From DAOUKH01 sp964291475 (GTDB lineage: Bacteria; Chloroflexota; Dehalococcoidia; SHYB01): DNA of 64,000 nt. A program made the translations under genes and the position numbers. Position 1 is the first letter of the stretch. Each line of letters starts with the position of its first letter. The notes below the pieces were generated by a model, which saw only the letters and a list, made by a program, of their open reading frames with translations, searched no databases and was not told where the DNA came from. The stretch lies in contig OZ220083.1 of NCBI GenBank assembly GCA_964291475.2, positions 62,001 through 126,000 on the forward strand, given 5' to 3'. Below, piece by piece: positions 16,337 to 24,069 of this stretch.

Positions 16337-17131
16337 CTACGCGGCCGTGGTCTGCTGCCAGAGCCGGTCCCAACTCGCGATGACGCGGTCGAGGGCGGCG
16401 TCGTAGCCCATGTCGCGGTGGTCGTCAGTGATGACCTCGGCCTCGTAGTAGCGGTCGTAGCCGGCGGCCTCTAGGGCCCGCACAAGGGCAACGCAAGGGA
16501 TCAGGCCTTCTCCCGGGACGGTGCGGTCCAGGGACCGCATGGTGTTCGGCTTGTGGTCGCTGACCTGGACGCTAAAGATGCGCGGCGTGGTCGCGGCGAT
16601 GGTCTCCAGGATGCCTGGCGCCCACCAGAGGTGCCAGAAGTCAAAGACATAGCCGACGTTGGGGTCGGCGATTTCGGCCACGACTTTGGCAGTGTCGCGC
16701 GCCGTATTCAGGAAGCTGAGGTCTTGGCGCAGCGGATGGATTGGCTCGATGGCGAGCCGCAGGCCGCGCTCGCGGGCCAATTCACGTGACGGGCCGAACT
16801 CTTCCTTGAAGATGTCGACGGAGTCCCGCCAGCCGGGGGCCTTGCGACCCCCGGTGATGACGTAGACGCAGTCGGCGTCGACGGCCGCGGCGAGATCGAG
16901 CGTCGATTCGACCTCGGCCGCATCCATCGCACCGGGCGAGATCGAGGTGAAGGTCGAGACCTTCAGTCCCGAGTCCAGGAGCAACCTGACGCCTTCGGCT
17001 CGACCGTGGGCGTCGATGAGCTGCGCACCGAGGCCGATGGCCGGAATGCCTCTACGGGCCCATGCCTCGACGCACTGGGCGAGGCTCCAACCCCAAGTGG
17101 TGGCGACATGAACAGCGAAGCGCGGCTCCAT
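16337..17131 (-). CDS. Sugar phosphate isomerase/epimerase-like TIM barrel
   Basis: The 264-aa protein has the xylose-isomerase-like/AP-endonuclease-2 fold: FAVHVATTWGWSL, STFTSISPGA, LAIEPIHPLRQDLSFLNTA (metal-binding Glu), VGYVFDFWHLWW (Asp/His) and YYEAEVITDD (Glu). It should bind a divalent metal and act on a sugar or related polyol. The ATG at 17131 with GGGAGG was preferred to an in-frame GTG four codons upstream. No pathway partner is adjacent. Confidence 0.75.
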   Translation of the reverse strand: MEPRFAVHVATTWGWSLAQCVEAWARRGIPAIGLGAQLIDAHGRAEGVRLLLDSGLKVSTFTSISPGAMDAAEVESTLDLAAAVDADCVYVITGGRKAPGWRDSVDIFKEEFGPSRELARERGLRLAIEPIHPLRQDLSFLNTARDTAKVVAEIADPNVGYVFDFWHLWWAPGILETIAATTPRIFSVQVSDHKPNTMRSLDRTVPGEGLIPCVALVRALEAAGYDRYYEAEVITDDHRDMGYDAALDRVIASWDRLWQQTTAA

Positions 17132-17184
17132 CGTCCCTCCCACCGCCGGGCGTTGTATCGCCCGCCGACTGCCGCGACCTTACT

Positions 17185-18051
17185 CTACTCCGCCGGGACC
17201 GGGGCGGCTTCGAGGTCGCGGCCCCGGCGCCAGACGAGGCCGCGGGACGGGGAGAAGAGTAGCGCCAACGCAAAGAGACCGTTGGAGAAGACGACAATCG
17301 CGGGCCCGCTCGGCCAATCGAGGTGGAAGGAGACGTACAGCCCGCCTATCACCGAGGCGAGGGCGACGAGGAGGGAGACGCCCATGATCCCGATCAGGCG
17401 CCGCGCCAGAAGGCGCGCCGCCGCCGCCGGAGTGATGAGGAGGGAAAGCACCAGCACAACACCCACCGTCTTCACCGCGGCCACCGTGGTGATTCCGATG
17501 AGCACCGGCAGCAGGTACTGCACCAGCGTGACCGGTATGCCCGAGGCCGCAGCCATCGTCTCGTCGTAGGAGACGAAGAGCAGCTCCTTGAAGAGGAGCG
17601 CGACGGCCACCAGGACCACCCCGGCCACCGCGGCGATGCCCCAGATTTCGCCCCAACTCACGCCCAGTACGTCGCCGAAGAGGAAGCTGAAGAGGTCGGT
17701 GGTGTAGCCGGAGACGCCGCTAATCAGAATCAGGCCCAGGGCAAAGCCAAGGGCGTAGATGATGCCGATGGAGGTGTCGAGGCGAAGGCCGCCCCGACGA
17801 CTGATCCAGGTGATGAGGAGCGACGCGGGCACGATCCAGGCAAAGGCGCCCCAGAGCACATTGCCGCCAAGGCGGAAGGCAGCCGCCATGCCGACGAGGG
17901 CGGAGTGCGCGATGGCGTCGCCCATGAACCCCAGCCCCTTCAAGACCACGTAGGTCCCCACGATTGAGGTCACAATGGCAGCCAGCCCGGCGGCCAGCAG
18001 GGCCCGCTGCATGAACGCGAATTCGAAAGGCTCGATGAAGGCGTCGTACAT
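17185..18051 (-). CDS. Metal ABC transporter permease (ZnuB/TroC-like)
   Basis: The 288-aa protein is a polytopic membrane protein of the ABC-3 family with about eight hydrophobic segments. Family landmarks are GLGFMGDAIAHSALVG, DTSIGIIYALGFALGL, GDVLGVSW and TVGVVLVLSLLITPAAAARLL. It forms the channel of a Zn/Mn importer with the ATPase 9 bp upstream and the binding protein before it. Confidence 0.88.
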   Translation of the reverse strand: MYDAFIEPFEFAFMQRALLAAGLAAIVTSIVGTYVVLKGLGFMGDAIAHSALVGMAAAFRLGGNVLWGAFAWIVPASLLITWISRRGGLRLDTSIGIIYALGFALGLILISGVSGYTTDLFSFLFGDVLGVSWGEIWGIAAVAGVVLVAVALLFKELLFVSYDETMAAASGIPVTLVQYLLPVLIGITTVAAVKTVGVVLVLSLLITPAAAARLLARRLIGIMGVSLLVALASVIGGLYVSFHLDWPSGPAIVVFSNGLFALALLFSPSRGLVWRRGRDLEAAPVPAE

Positions 18052-18060
18052 CTCGCCGCC

Positions 18061-18945
18061 CTACGCTCCGTACTCGTCGTCGTGGTCGTGGTGGTCGTGG
18101 TCGTGGTGGTGATGGATGTGATGCTGAGAGGCGGGGTAGGCCTTGCCCCCCTCTTCGTCCTTGTGGACGTGATGCTGCGCGGCGTAGGCCTTGCCATCCA
18201 CGTGAACCATGAGGAGGTGTTTTCCGAAGGCTTCGCTCAAGACGTCCTCGGTCAGCACCTCCTCAGGAGTGCCGAGCGCGTAGACGCCGCCGCCTCGCAA
18301 GCAGCAGATGCCGTCGCACAGCGTCGAGGCGCAGGAGAGGTCGTGCGTGCTCATGAGCACGGACATGCCTTGGCCGTGGGCGGTGAAGCCGTGGAGCACG
18401 TTCAGAATCTGATGCTGGGCCGTGGTATCGAGGCCGGCCATCGGCTCGTCGAGCACGAGCAGGCGGGGCTTGTTCGCGAGCGCCCGGGCGAGTAGGACCC
18501 GGCGGCGCTGCCCGCCGGAAAGCTCGCCGATCAGGCTGTTGCGCAGATCGGCCATGCCGACGGTCTCAAGGGCTTCCTCGGCGGCTTCCTTGTCGACTTT
18601 GGTAGGGCGGCGCAACAGGCCCAACCCACCGTAGCGACCCATGAGCGCTACGTCGCCGACCGTGACGGGGAAGTCCCAGTCCACGAGTTCCATCTGCGGC
18701 ATGTAGCCAATCAGGTCTCGGGCCTGTGACACCGGGTGGCCGAAGATGCGCACGTCGCCCGCGAGCGGCTTGAGCAGCCCCAGCGCCGTCTTGAACAGCG
18801 TCGACTTTCCCGCTCCGTTGGGGCCGATGAGCCCGAAGAAGGCGCCTTCGTCCACGCGAAGGTCGATGTCGCGGATGACGGTGCGACCTCCGTAGCCCGC
18901 CGACACTCCTTGCAGGTCCAGCGCTGGGAGCGCTGCTGTCGTCAT
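18061..18945 (-). CDS. Metal ABC transporter ATP-binding protein with His-rich tail
   Basis: The 294-aa protein is a complete nucleotide-binding subunit: Walker A GPNGAGKST, signature LSGGQRRR, Walker B LLVLDEP, D-loop and switch His in STHD. After about residue 250 comes a tail with two related segments (GKAYAAQHHVHKDEEG and GKAYPASQHHIH) and then an almost pure His/Asp stretch. Such tails are common on substrate-binding proteins but unusual on the ATPase; it may buffer or sense Zn in the cytoplasm. Tightly coupled to the flanking transporter genes. Confidence 0.88.
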   Translation of the reverse strand: MTTAALPALDLQGVSAGYGGRTVIRDIDLRVDEGAFFGLIGPNGAGKSTLFKTALGLLKPLAGDVRIFGHPVSQARDLIGYMPQMELVDWDFPVTVGDVALMGRYGGLGLLRRPTKVDKEAAEEALETVGMADLRNSLIGELSGGQRRRVLLARALANKPRLLVLDEPMAGLDTTAQHQILNVLHGFTAHGQGMSVLMSTHDLSCASTLCDGICCLRGGGVYALGTPEEVLTEDVLSEAFGKHLLMVHVDGKAYAAQHHVHKDEEGGKAYPASQHHIHHHHDHDHHDHDDEYGA

Positions 18946-18949
18946 GTCG

Positions 18950-20137
18950 TTACCCCAATAGTCTTGCGAGCTCCTCGGCGTTGGCGCGCATCATTTCCAT
19001 GTAGTTTGTCGCCTCGTCGTCGAAGGTCGCGGAGCGGACTGCTCCAACCTCGATGCCGGCCTCCTCAGCGGCGGCGGCGAGCGCCTCCTCCGCGAACTGC
19101 GGTTCGCCGAAGATGGCGGGCAGGCCCTCTTCCTCCACCTCGTGGATCACGCCGGCGATATCGCCCGGCGTCGGTTCGCCGCCGTGGACGCCGACAAAGG
19201 CGACCACCTCGAAGTCGTAGCGGGCGCCGAAGTAACCGAATGCGTCGTGGAAGCTCACCAGCGTCCGGTGTTCCTCCGGAATGACCGCAAGCGTCTCTCT
19301 GATCTCGGCGTCCAGGTCCCGGAGCTGCTGGATGTACGCGTCGGCGTTCGAGCGGTAGTCGTCGGCGCGAGAGGGATCGGCCTCGATCAGGGCATCGCGG
19401 ATCACCTCGATGTAGAAGATGGCCGCGATGGGGTCGAGCCAGAAGTGAGGGTCGCCGCCGCCGTGGCCGTGGCCCTCTTCTTCTTCACCGTGGTCGTCGC
19501 CTTCTTCTTCCTCGTCGCCGTGGTCGTCGCCTTCTTCCTCTTCTTCGTCGCCGTGGTCGTCGCCCTCTTCCTCTTCCTCGTCGCCGTGGTCGTCGCCCTC
19601 TTCCTCTTCCTCGTCGCCGTGGTCGTCGCCCTCTTCCTCTTCCTCGTCGCCGTGGTCGTCGCCTTCTTCCTCTTCCTCGTCGTGGTGGTCGTCACCGAGC
19701 TCACGCACGACGAGCTCCATCGGAGTAAGGCCCTCGGATACTTCAACAAAGATCGAACCGGAGCGGCGGGACGATTCGACGAACGCGACCAAGTCGTCAT
19801 CGAGCCCGGAACCGTTGAGTAGGATGACATCCGCGCCGCCCACCTTGATGCCGTCGCTTGGTGTGGTGCGGAAGGTGTGCGCATCGCCGCCGCTAGGGAT
19901 CAGCGATTCAACGTCGACGGCGTCGCCGCCCACGTTGCGGGCGAAGTCGGCAAGGATGACGGTGCCGGTAATGACCCGGACCGGTTCGGGGGGAGCCTCC
20001 GTCGGCGGCACCGGCGTCGCGGTGGGGGGCGCGTCGGTGGGCGGCACGGGCGTGGGGGTTGGGTCTGACCCGCACGCCGCGACAGCCAGGATGAGAGCCG
20101 ATACTAGGGCCAGGATTTTCAGCGCCGATCCCCGCAT
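18950..20137 (-). CDS. Zn/Mn ABC transporter solute-binding lipoprotein (ZnuA-like)
   Basis: The 395-aa cluster A-I binding protein has lipobox VAAC (Cys22), a Thr/Pro linker, and metal ligands in GGDAHTFRTTPSD, DPHFWLDP and LVSFHDAFGYF; the fourth site reads FGEPQFAEEAL. Between the first and second ligands lies a long acidic/His region of seven or so E4-5-G-D-D-H-G-D units. It captures Zn outside the membrane and delivers it to the permease. The ATG at 20137 has AAGGGGAG upstream; an in-frame extension to 20176 is less likely. Confidence 0.87.
   Translation of the reverse strand: MRGSALKILALVSALILAVAACGSDPTPTPVPPTDAPPTATPVPPTEAPPEPVRVITGTVILADFARNVGGDAVDVESLIPSGGDAHTFRTTPSDGIKVGGADVILLNGSGLDDDLVAFVESSRRSGSIFVEVSEGLTPMELVVRELGDDHHDEEEEEGDDHGDEEEEEGDDHGDEEEEEGDDHGDEEEEEGDDHGDEEEEEGDDHGDEEEEGDDHGEEEEGHGHGGGDPHFWLDPIAAIFYIEVIRDALIEADPSRADDYRSNADAYIQQLRDLDAEIRETLAVIPEEHRTLVSFHDAFGYFGARYDFEVVAFVGVHGGEPTPGDIAGVIHEVEEEGLPAIFGEPQFAEEALAAAAEEAGIEVGAVRSATFDDEATNYMEMMRANAEELARLLG
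19474..19696 (-). repeat. 33-bp tandem repeat inside the solute-binding gene
   Basis: Seven tandem units of about 33 bp (one end unit shorter) encode an 11-residue Glu/Gly/Asp/His motif. Three successive units are identical in DNA, which indicates recent slippage or unequal exchange. The opposite strand reads as a hydrophobic Val/Phe/Leu pattern that can be mistaken for a membrane protein. Confidence 0.85.
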
Positions 20138-20248
20138 TTTCAACACTCCCCTTCTTTCGATACTCCGTCTCTTCATTCGTCGACTGTTGATTCGTAGTCT
20201 CTGGCTTCGTGGTGCTTTGGTACTCGGTCTCGTTTATTCGAGGTATTC

Positions 20249-20266
20249 GATACTAAATATCAACGC
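20249..20266 (-). promoter_or_regulatory. Candidate Fur/Zur operator upstream of the transporter operon
   Basis: On the minus strand this reads GTTGATATTTAGTATC, with GATA and TATC inverted around five bases. The GTTGATAT part recurs in the palindrome upstream of the Fur-family gene. It lies about 110 bp before the solute-binding gene and overlaps a TTGATA that could serve as a -35 box. The assignment is inference. Confidence 0.4.
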
Positions 20267-20282
20267 TGCTGAAAAAGGGGGG

Positions 20283-20723
20283 TCAGTTAGCGGGGGCTTG
20301 CTGGCGGCAGGAACCGCAGCGGCCGTAGACCTCGAGCCAATGGCCCTGCGCGGTGAAGTTAAGCTCAGCAGCCTTCTCGCCGAGGACGTCCTCAATGCCG
20401 CAGCCGGCAAAGTCGACGGACTGGCCGCAATCGGTGCAAATCAGGTGGTGGTGATGTCCGGGGTGGCTGACCTGATAGTGAAGGTCGCCGTTGTTGAGGA
20501 GCACGCGGCAGACGAAGCCCAGCTCGACCATCAGTTTCACATTCCGGTAGACCGTCGCCCGGCCGAGTTGGGACAGCTCCGCGCACAGCTCCTCGGCGGT
20601 GAAGTGGTCCGTCCGTCGCGCGATCGCTTGGACGACCGCGCGGCGAGGCTCGGTCACCCGGTGGCCTCGGTTCTCCAAGGCCTCGACGAAGTCTTCAACG
20701 AGGGGGTGTCGTGTCAGCGTCAT
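20283..20723 (-). CDS. Fur-family metalloregulator (probably Zur)
   Basis: The 146-aa protein has the Fur winged helix with recognition segment LGRATVYRNVKLM (53-65), the HHHH cluster (90-93) and two CxxC pairs (96/99 and 136/139) forming the structural Zn site. It lies directly upstream of a His-rich Zn-type transporter on the same strand, so Zn control (Zur) is more likely than Fe control. A promoter and palindrome upstream indicate autoregulation. Confidence 0.85.
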   Translation of the reverse strand: MTLTRHPLVEDFVEALENRGHRVTEPRRAVVQAIARRTDHFTAEELCAELSQLGRATVYRNVKLMVELGFVCRVLLNNGDLHYQVSHPGHHHHLICTDCGQSVDFAGCGIEDVLGEKAAELNFTAQGHWLEVYGRCGSCRQQAPAN

Positions 20724-20755
20724 CGTTTGGGCTCTGTGCCGCGAACTTGTCCGCG

Positions 20756-20813
20756 GATATGAGATTCCATATCAACAACATGGCATTTTAGCGACGCCCA
20801 TAAACGCCGTCAA
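20756..20813 (-). promoter_or_regulatory. Promoter and palindromic operator of the Fur-family gene
   Basis: On the minus strand, TTGACG (20808-20813), a 17-bp spacer and TAAAAT (20785-20790) form a good sigma-70 promoter. Just downstream of the expected start point lies GATATG-N6-CATATC (20756-20773), a perfect 6-bp inverted repeat where a repressor would block transcription. Its GTTGATAT half recurs before the transporter genes. Confidence 0.6.
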
Positions 20814-20840
20814 GCGGGGGAATCGACCTGGCATCAGCCC

Positions 20841-21251
20841 TTAGAATGTCAAGACGTGGTCGGCGTCGTCCATCTCTTCGATCATGAAGGAGACGAGCCC
20901 GCGCGCCTCGTCGATTTCGGGAATCAAGTCTTCGCGGGCGACGCCGGCGAGGAACATGGACGACGTGCAGGCGAAGAGCCTCACCACGCCCTCCTCCTTC
21001 GCCTCGCGGAAGAGGGCCGCGACGTCGCTCATCTTGGCCTGCTCCGCGCGGCCCGCGTAGTCGGGGTCGGCGGCAAAGAACGGCGACACCGGGAGGGAGC
21101 CGATGCGGTCGCGCGTCACGGCAGCGGCCGCCTCGTCGCGGAAGAGGACGCTCACGGAGACGTCGCAGAGGACGGCGGCCATGACAAGGCTGGCGACCTG
21201 GGCAAGGTTGTTGCGCGTCCCCGAGGAGACGAGGACCGCGATCTTCTTCAC
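20841..21251 (-). CDS. DsrE-family protein
   Basis: The 136-aa protein has a DsrE/DsrF-like alpha/beta fold: KKIAVLVSSGTRNNLAQVASLVMAAVLCDVSVSVLFRDEA, then VRLFACTSSMFLAG with a Cys at the position used for sulfur relay, and IPEIDEARGLVSFMIEEM. The GTG start overlaps the TusA-like stop (GTGA). Such proteins often handle sulfane sulfur together with TusA. Sulfur transfer here is inferred. Confidence 0.75.
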   Translation of the reverse strand: MKKIAVLVSSGTRNNLAQVASLVMAAVLCDVSVSVLFRDEAAAAVTRDRIGSLPVSPFFAADPDYAGRAEQAKMSDVAALFREAKEEGVVRLFACTSSMFLAGVAREDLIPEIDEARGLVSFMIEEMDDADHVLTF

Positions 21252-21496
21252 GCCGCCTTCTCGATGATCAGGCGCACCAGGTTGCCGTCGCGCTGCTCGT
21301 CGACCACCCGGTGGCGGAACTTGGACGACCACGCCCGGATCTCGCGGCTCTGGAACTCGTTCCCCAGCACTTCCAGCCTCTGCAGGGGCGCGAGCCCGGC
21401 CAGCTCATGCTTCACGTACTTGAGGCTGCGGCACTCGACGGGGTCGAAGTAGGAGCGGACGTCGAGCGTGCGGTCGGGAGCGGCTTCCGGCGTCAT
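21248..21496 (-). CDS. TusA-like protein with altered active-site motif
   Basis: The 82-aa protein has the size and pattern of TusA/SirA sulfur carriers (LDVRSYFDPVECRSLKYVKHELAGL, then a beta strand and VVDEQRDGNLVRLIIEKA). The usual CPxP reads C22-RSL, so the Cys is kept but both prolines are gone. The ATG at 21496 gives the family length and avoids starting inside the terminator at 21544-21571. Translationally coupled to DsrE. Confidence 0.65.
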   Translation of the reverse strand: MTPEAAPDRTLDVRSYFDPVECRSLKYVKHELAGLAPLQRLEVLGNEFQSREIRAWSSKFRHRVVDEQRDGNLVRLIIEKAA

Positions 21497-21543
21497 CTCT
21501 TCCTCGTGGCTCCCTCGGGGTGCTGCGTCGGGTTTTGGATAAA

Positions 21544-21571
21544 GAAGAAGGCGGCTCACGCCGCCTTCTTC
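21544..21571 (-). terminator. Intrinsic terminator after the IscA-like gene
   Basis: GAAGAAGGCGGC and GCCGCCTTCTTC form a perfect 12-bp stem with a 4-base loop, 16 bp beyond the IscA-like stop. On the minus strand the stem ends CTTCTTC-TTTA, a short U-rich tail. It separates the IscA-like gene from the TusA/DsrE pair. Confidence 0.7.
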
Positions 21572-21587
21572 AAACGATCATCTTCGG

Positions 21588-21917
21588 CTATTTGCCGCAG
21601 TTACAGTTTCCGCAACCGCCCCCGCCGGTCTCCATGTTCGGGTTCACGATCGTGAAGCCGGAGCGCTCCAGACCTTCCAAGTAGTCGATCTGCGAGCCTT
21701 CCAGTATCTGGGCGGTGTCGGGATCGAGGAGGATGCGGAGGCCGTCGGACTCTACGAGGGCGTCGTCATCCTCCTTCTCGTGTTCCAACGTCATCATGTA
21801 CTGGGGGCCGGAGCAGCTCATGCCGGTCACTATGACCCGGAGCGCGGCGTCCTCCTCGCCCTGTTCCTTCATGATTCCCTGGATCTTCTGCGAAGCGGTG
21901 TCGGTGACCGTAATCAT
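21588..21917 (-). CDS. HesB/IscA-like Fe-S cluster assembly protein
   Basis: The 109-aa A-type carrier-like protein starts ITVTDTASQKIQGIMKEQ. It has a Cys at position 35 (GMSCSGPQYMMTL) and an end-of-chain CGNCNC (102, 105, 107); the classical C-G-C is thus one residue longer (C-x2-C-x-C). It probably delivers Fe-S clusters or iron to apoproteins. It is close to the sulfur-handling pair but separated from it by a terminator. Confidence 0.82.
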   Translation of the reverse strand: MITVTDTASQKIQGIMKEQGEEDAALRVIVTGMSCSGPQYMMTLEHEKEDDDALVESDGLRILLDPDTAQILEGSQIDYLEGLERSGFTIVNPNMETGGGGCGNCNCGK

Positions 21918-22062
21918 CTACCGTTCCTCTCCTATTCGAGAACCCGTATCGCGGCAATCTCGAAACTCACCGTAGCACGCCCACGGTTCAGGAGTCAATC
22001 GACGCCGGGGCGTCCGGCGCGGTGCTATCATGGAGCCGGCCTCTGGGGATCCCTTCTACGTT

Positions 22063-23271
22063 ATGACGACCACCGTTCCCACACCTATTCCCGACGCCGC
22101 CGGACGCTTCGGCGAGTTCGGGGGCAAGTTCGTCCCGGAGACGCTGATGGCGGCGCTGGAGGAGTTGGAGCAGGCCTACGAGGCCGCCGTCCAAGACGAG
22201 ACGTTCCAACGGGAGCTCGACGGGCTCTCGCGCACGTACTCAGGCCGCCCGACGCCGCTCTATTTTGCCGAGAACCTCTCCAAGAAGGTGGGCGGGGCGC
22301 GCATCTACCTCAAACGGGAGGACCTGGCCCACACCGGCGCCCACAAGATCAACAGCGCCCTTGGCCAGGGGCTTCTTTGCCAGCGCATGAGAAAGAAGCG
22401 GATCATCGCGGAGACGGGCGCCGGACAGCACGGCGTCGCCGCGGCGACGGTGTGCGCCATGCTGGGGCTCGAGTGCATCGTCTACATGGGCGAGGAGGAC
22501 ATCCGGCGTCAATCGCCGAACGTCTTCCGCATGAAGCTGCTCGGAGCCACGATCGAGCCGGTGAGCAGCGGCAGCCGCACGCTCAAGGACGCCATCAACG
22601 AGGCGATCCGGGACTGGGTGACGAACGTGGAGACCACCCACTACCTGCTGGGAAGCGCCGTCGGCCCCCACCCTTACCCTCGTATGGTGCGCGACTTCCA
22701 ATCGGTTATCGGTCGCGAGGCCCGGGCCCAGTTCATCGAGGCCGAGGGCAGGCTCCCGGATTACGCGATCGCGTGCGTGGGCGGCGGCAGCAACGCCATC
22801 GGCCTGTTCCATCCCCTTCTTGAAGACGAGAGCATCCGGCTCATCGGCGTCGAGGCGGCGGGGCACGGTCTGGGCAGCGGTGAGCACGCGGCGACGCTGA
22901 CGGCGGGGTCCGTGGGCGTCCTGCACGGCTCGATGTCGTACGTGCTGCAGGACGAACAGGGGCAGATACAGGAAGCGCATAGCATCTCTGCGGGGTTGGA
23001 CTATCCCGGTGTCGGCCCCGAGCACAGCTATCTGAAAACCATTGAGCGCGCCGAATACGCCGCGGTGACCGACGACGAGGCCCTGGAGGCCTTCCAGGTG
23101 CTCAGCCAGACCGAGGGCATCATTCCCGCTCTCGAACCCTCCCATGCGCTCGCCTACACCATCGGCCTCGCCAAGACCCTCCCCGCAGATCGGACGATCC
23201 TGATGAATCTGAGCGGGCGGGGCGACAAGGATATTTTCACCGTCGGCGAACGGCTCGGGGTGACGATCTAG
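22063..23271 (+). CDS. trpB: Tryptophan synthase beta chain
   Basis: This 402-aa PLP enzyme joins indole and serine to make tryptophan. FGEFGGKFVPETLM is the TrpB N-terminus, HTGAHKINSALGQG holds the PLP lysine, GAGQHGVA and CVGGGSNAIGLFHP bind cofactor and substrate, and NLSGRGDKD closes the chain. An in-frame ATG at 22030 lies inside a -10-like TATCAT (22026-22031), so 22063 is preferred. No trpA follows; two SDR genes do, so the partner must lie elsewhere. Confidence 0.93.
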   Translation: MTTTVPTPIPDAAGRFGEFGGKFVPETLMAALEELEQAYEAAVQDETFQRELDGLSRTYSGRPTPLYFAENLSKKVGGARIYLKREDLAHTGAHKINSALGQGLLCQRMRKKRIIAETGAGQHGVAAATVCAMLGLECIVYMGEEDIRRQSPNVFRMKLLGATIEPVSSGSRTLKDAINEAIRDWVTNVETTHYLLGSAVGPHPYPRMVRDFQSVIGREARAQFIEAEGRLPDYAIACVGGGSNAIGLFHPLLEDESIRLIGVEAAGHGLGSGEHAATLTAGSVGVLHGSMSYVLQDEQGQIQEAHSISAGLDYPGVGPEHSYLKTIERAEYAAVTDDEALEAFQVLSQTEGIIPALEPSHALAYTIGLAKTLPADRTILMNLSGRGDKDIFTVGERLGVTI

Positions 23272-23308
23272 CCGCCGAAGCCGCAACGAGCGGCGAAGGA
23301 GCGAACGC

Positions 23309-24067
23309 ATGCGGCTGGAAGGCAAGGTTGCCATCGTCACCGGCGCCGCCTCGGGGATGGGCGCGGCGATCGCGACACGGTTCGCTGCCGAAGGCGCCGG
23401 CGTTGCCTGCCTCGACATCGACCGCACGGGCGGCGAGGGCGTCGTCCACTCGATTCAACGGGCCGGCGGTTCCGCCGAGTTCATCCGCTGCGACGTTTCG
23501 AGTGGGAGTGACGTCCGCGACGCCGTGGGGCAGACGGTGCGGCGCTTCGGCAGGCTGCACATCTTGGTCAACAACGCCGGCATCTACGACCACAACGACC
23601 ACCTCATCGAGGACTTGAGCGAAGAGACGTGGGACCGCGTGATGGGGGTGAACCTGAAGGGGCCTTTCTATTGCTGCCGCTACGCGCTGCCGGAGATCGT
23701 TACCTGCGGCGGCGGCGCGGTCGTGAACATCGCATCGACGGCGGCGCTGGCCGCGGTGCAGCGCCCCACCTATTGCGCCAGCAAGGGGGCGCTGCTCACC
23801 TTCACCAAGGCCGTGGCGAAGCAGTTCGCCGAGCAGGGCATCCGGGCCAACGCGATTTGCCCCGGAGCGATCGACACCCCGCTCTCGGCAGCCACCGCGG
23901 CGGGGCGCGCCGCCGACGGCATCGCCTATCCCCGTTCGGGCCGTCTCATGGAACGGATAGGCCAACCTGAGGAGATCGCCGCCCTTGCCCTGTTCCTCGC
24001 CTCGGACGACGCCTCGTTCATCACCGCCGCGGCCTACGCCGCCGACGGCGGCCTGACCACGATTTAG
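23309..24067 (+). CDS. Short-chain dehydrogenase/reductase (SDR)
   Basis: This 252-aa classical SDR has TGAASGMG for cofactor binding, an Asp after strand 2 (CLDIDRTG, NAD preference), VNNAG, the catalytic IASTAAL and YCASK, and the C-terminal FITAAAYAADGGLT. It starts 37 bp after trpB and is followed 2 bp later by a paralogue, so the two are cotranscribed. Substrate unknown. Confidence 0.9.
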   Translation: MRLEGKVAIVTGAASGMGAAIATRFAAEGAGVACLDIDRTGGEGVVHSIQRAGGSAEFIRCDVSSGSDVRDAVGQTVRRFGRLHILVNNAGIYDHNDHLIEDLSEETWDRVMGVNLKGPFYCCRYALPEIVTCGGGAVVNIASTAALAAVQRPTYCASKGALLTFTKAVAKQFAEQGIRANAICPGAIDTPLSAATAAGRAADGIAYPRSGRLMERIGQPEEIAALALFLASDDASFITAAAYAADGGLTTI

Positions 24068-24069
24068 TC

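Noticed and set aside
19142..19822. Plus-strand ORF of 226 aa with repeated Val/Phe/Leu blocks that looks like a membrane protein
   Set aside because: It is the complement of the acidic/His tandem repeat in the solute-binding gene; it has no ribosome binding site and no conserved features.
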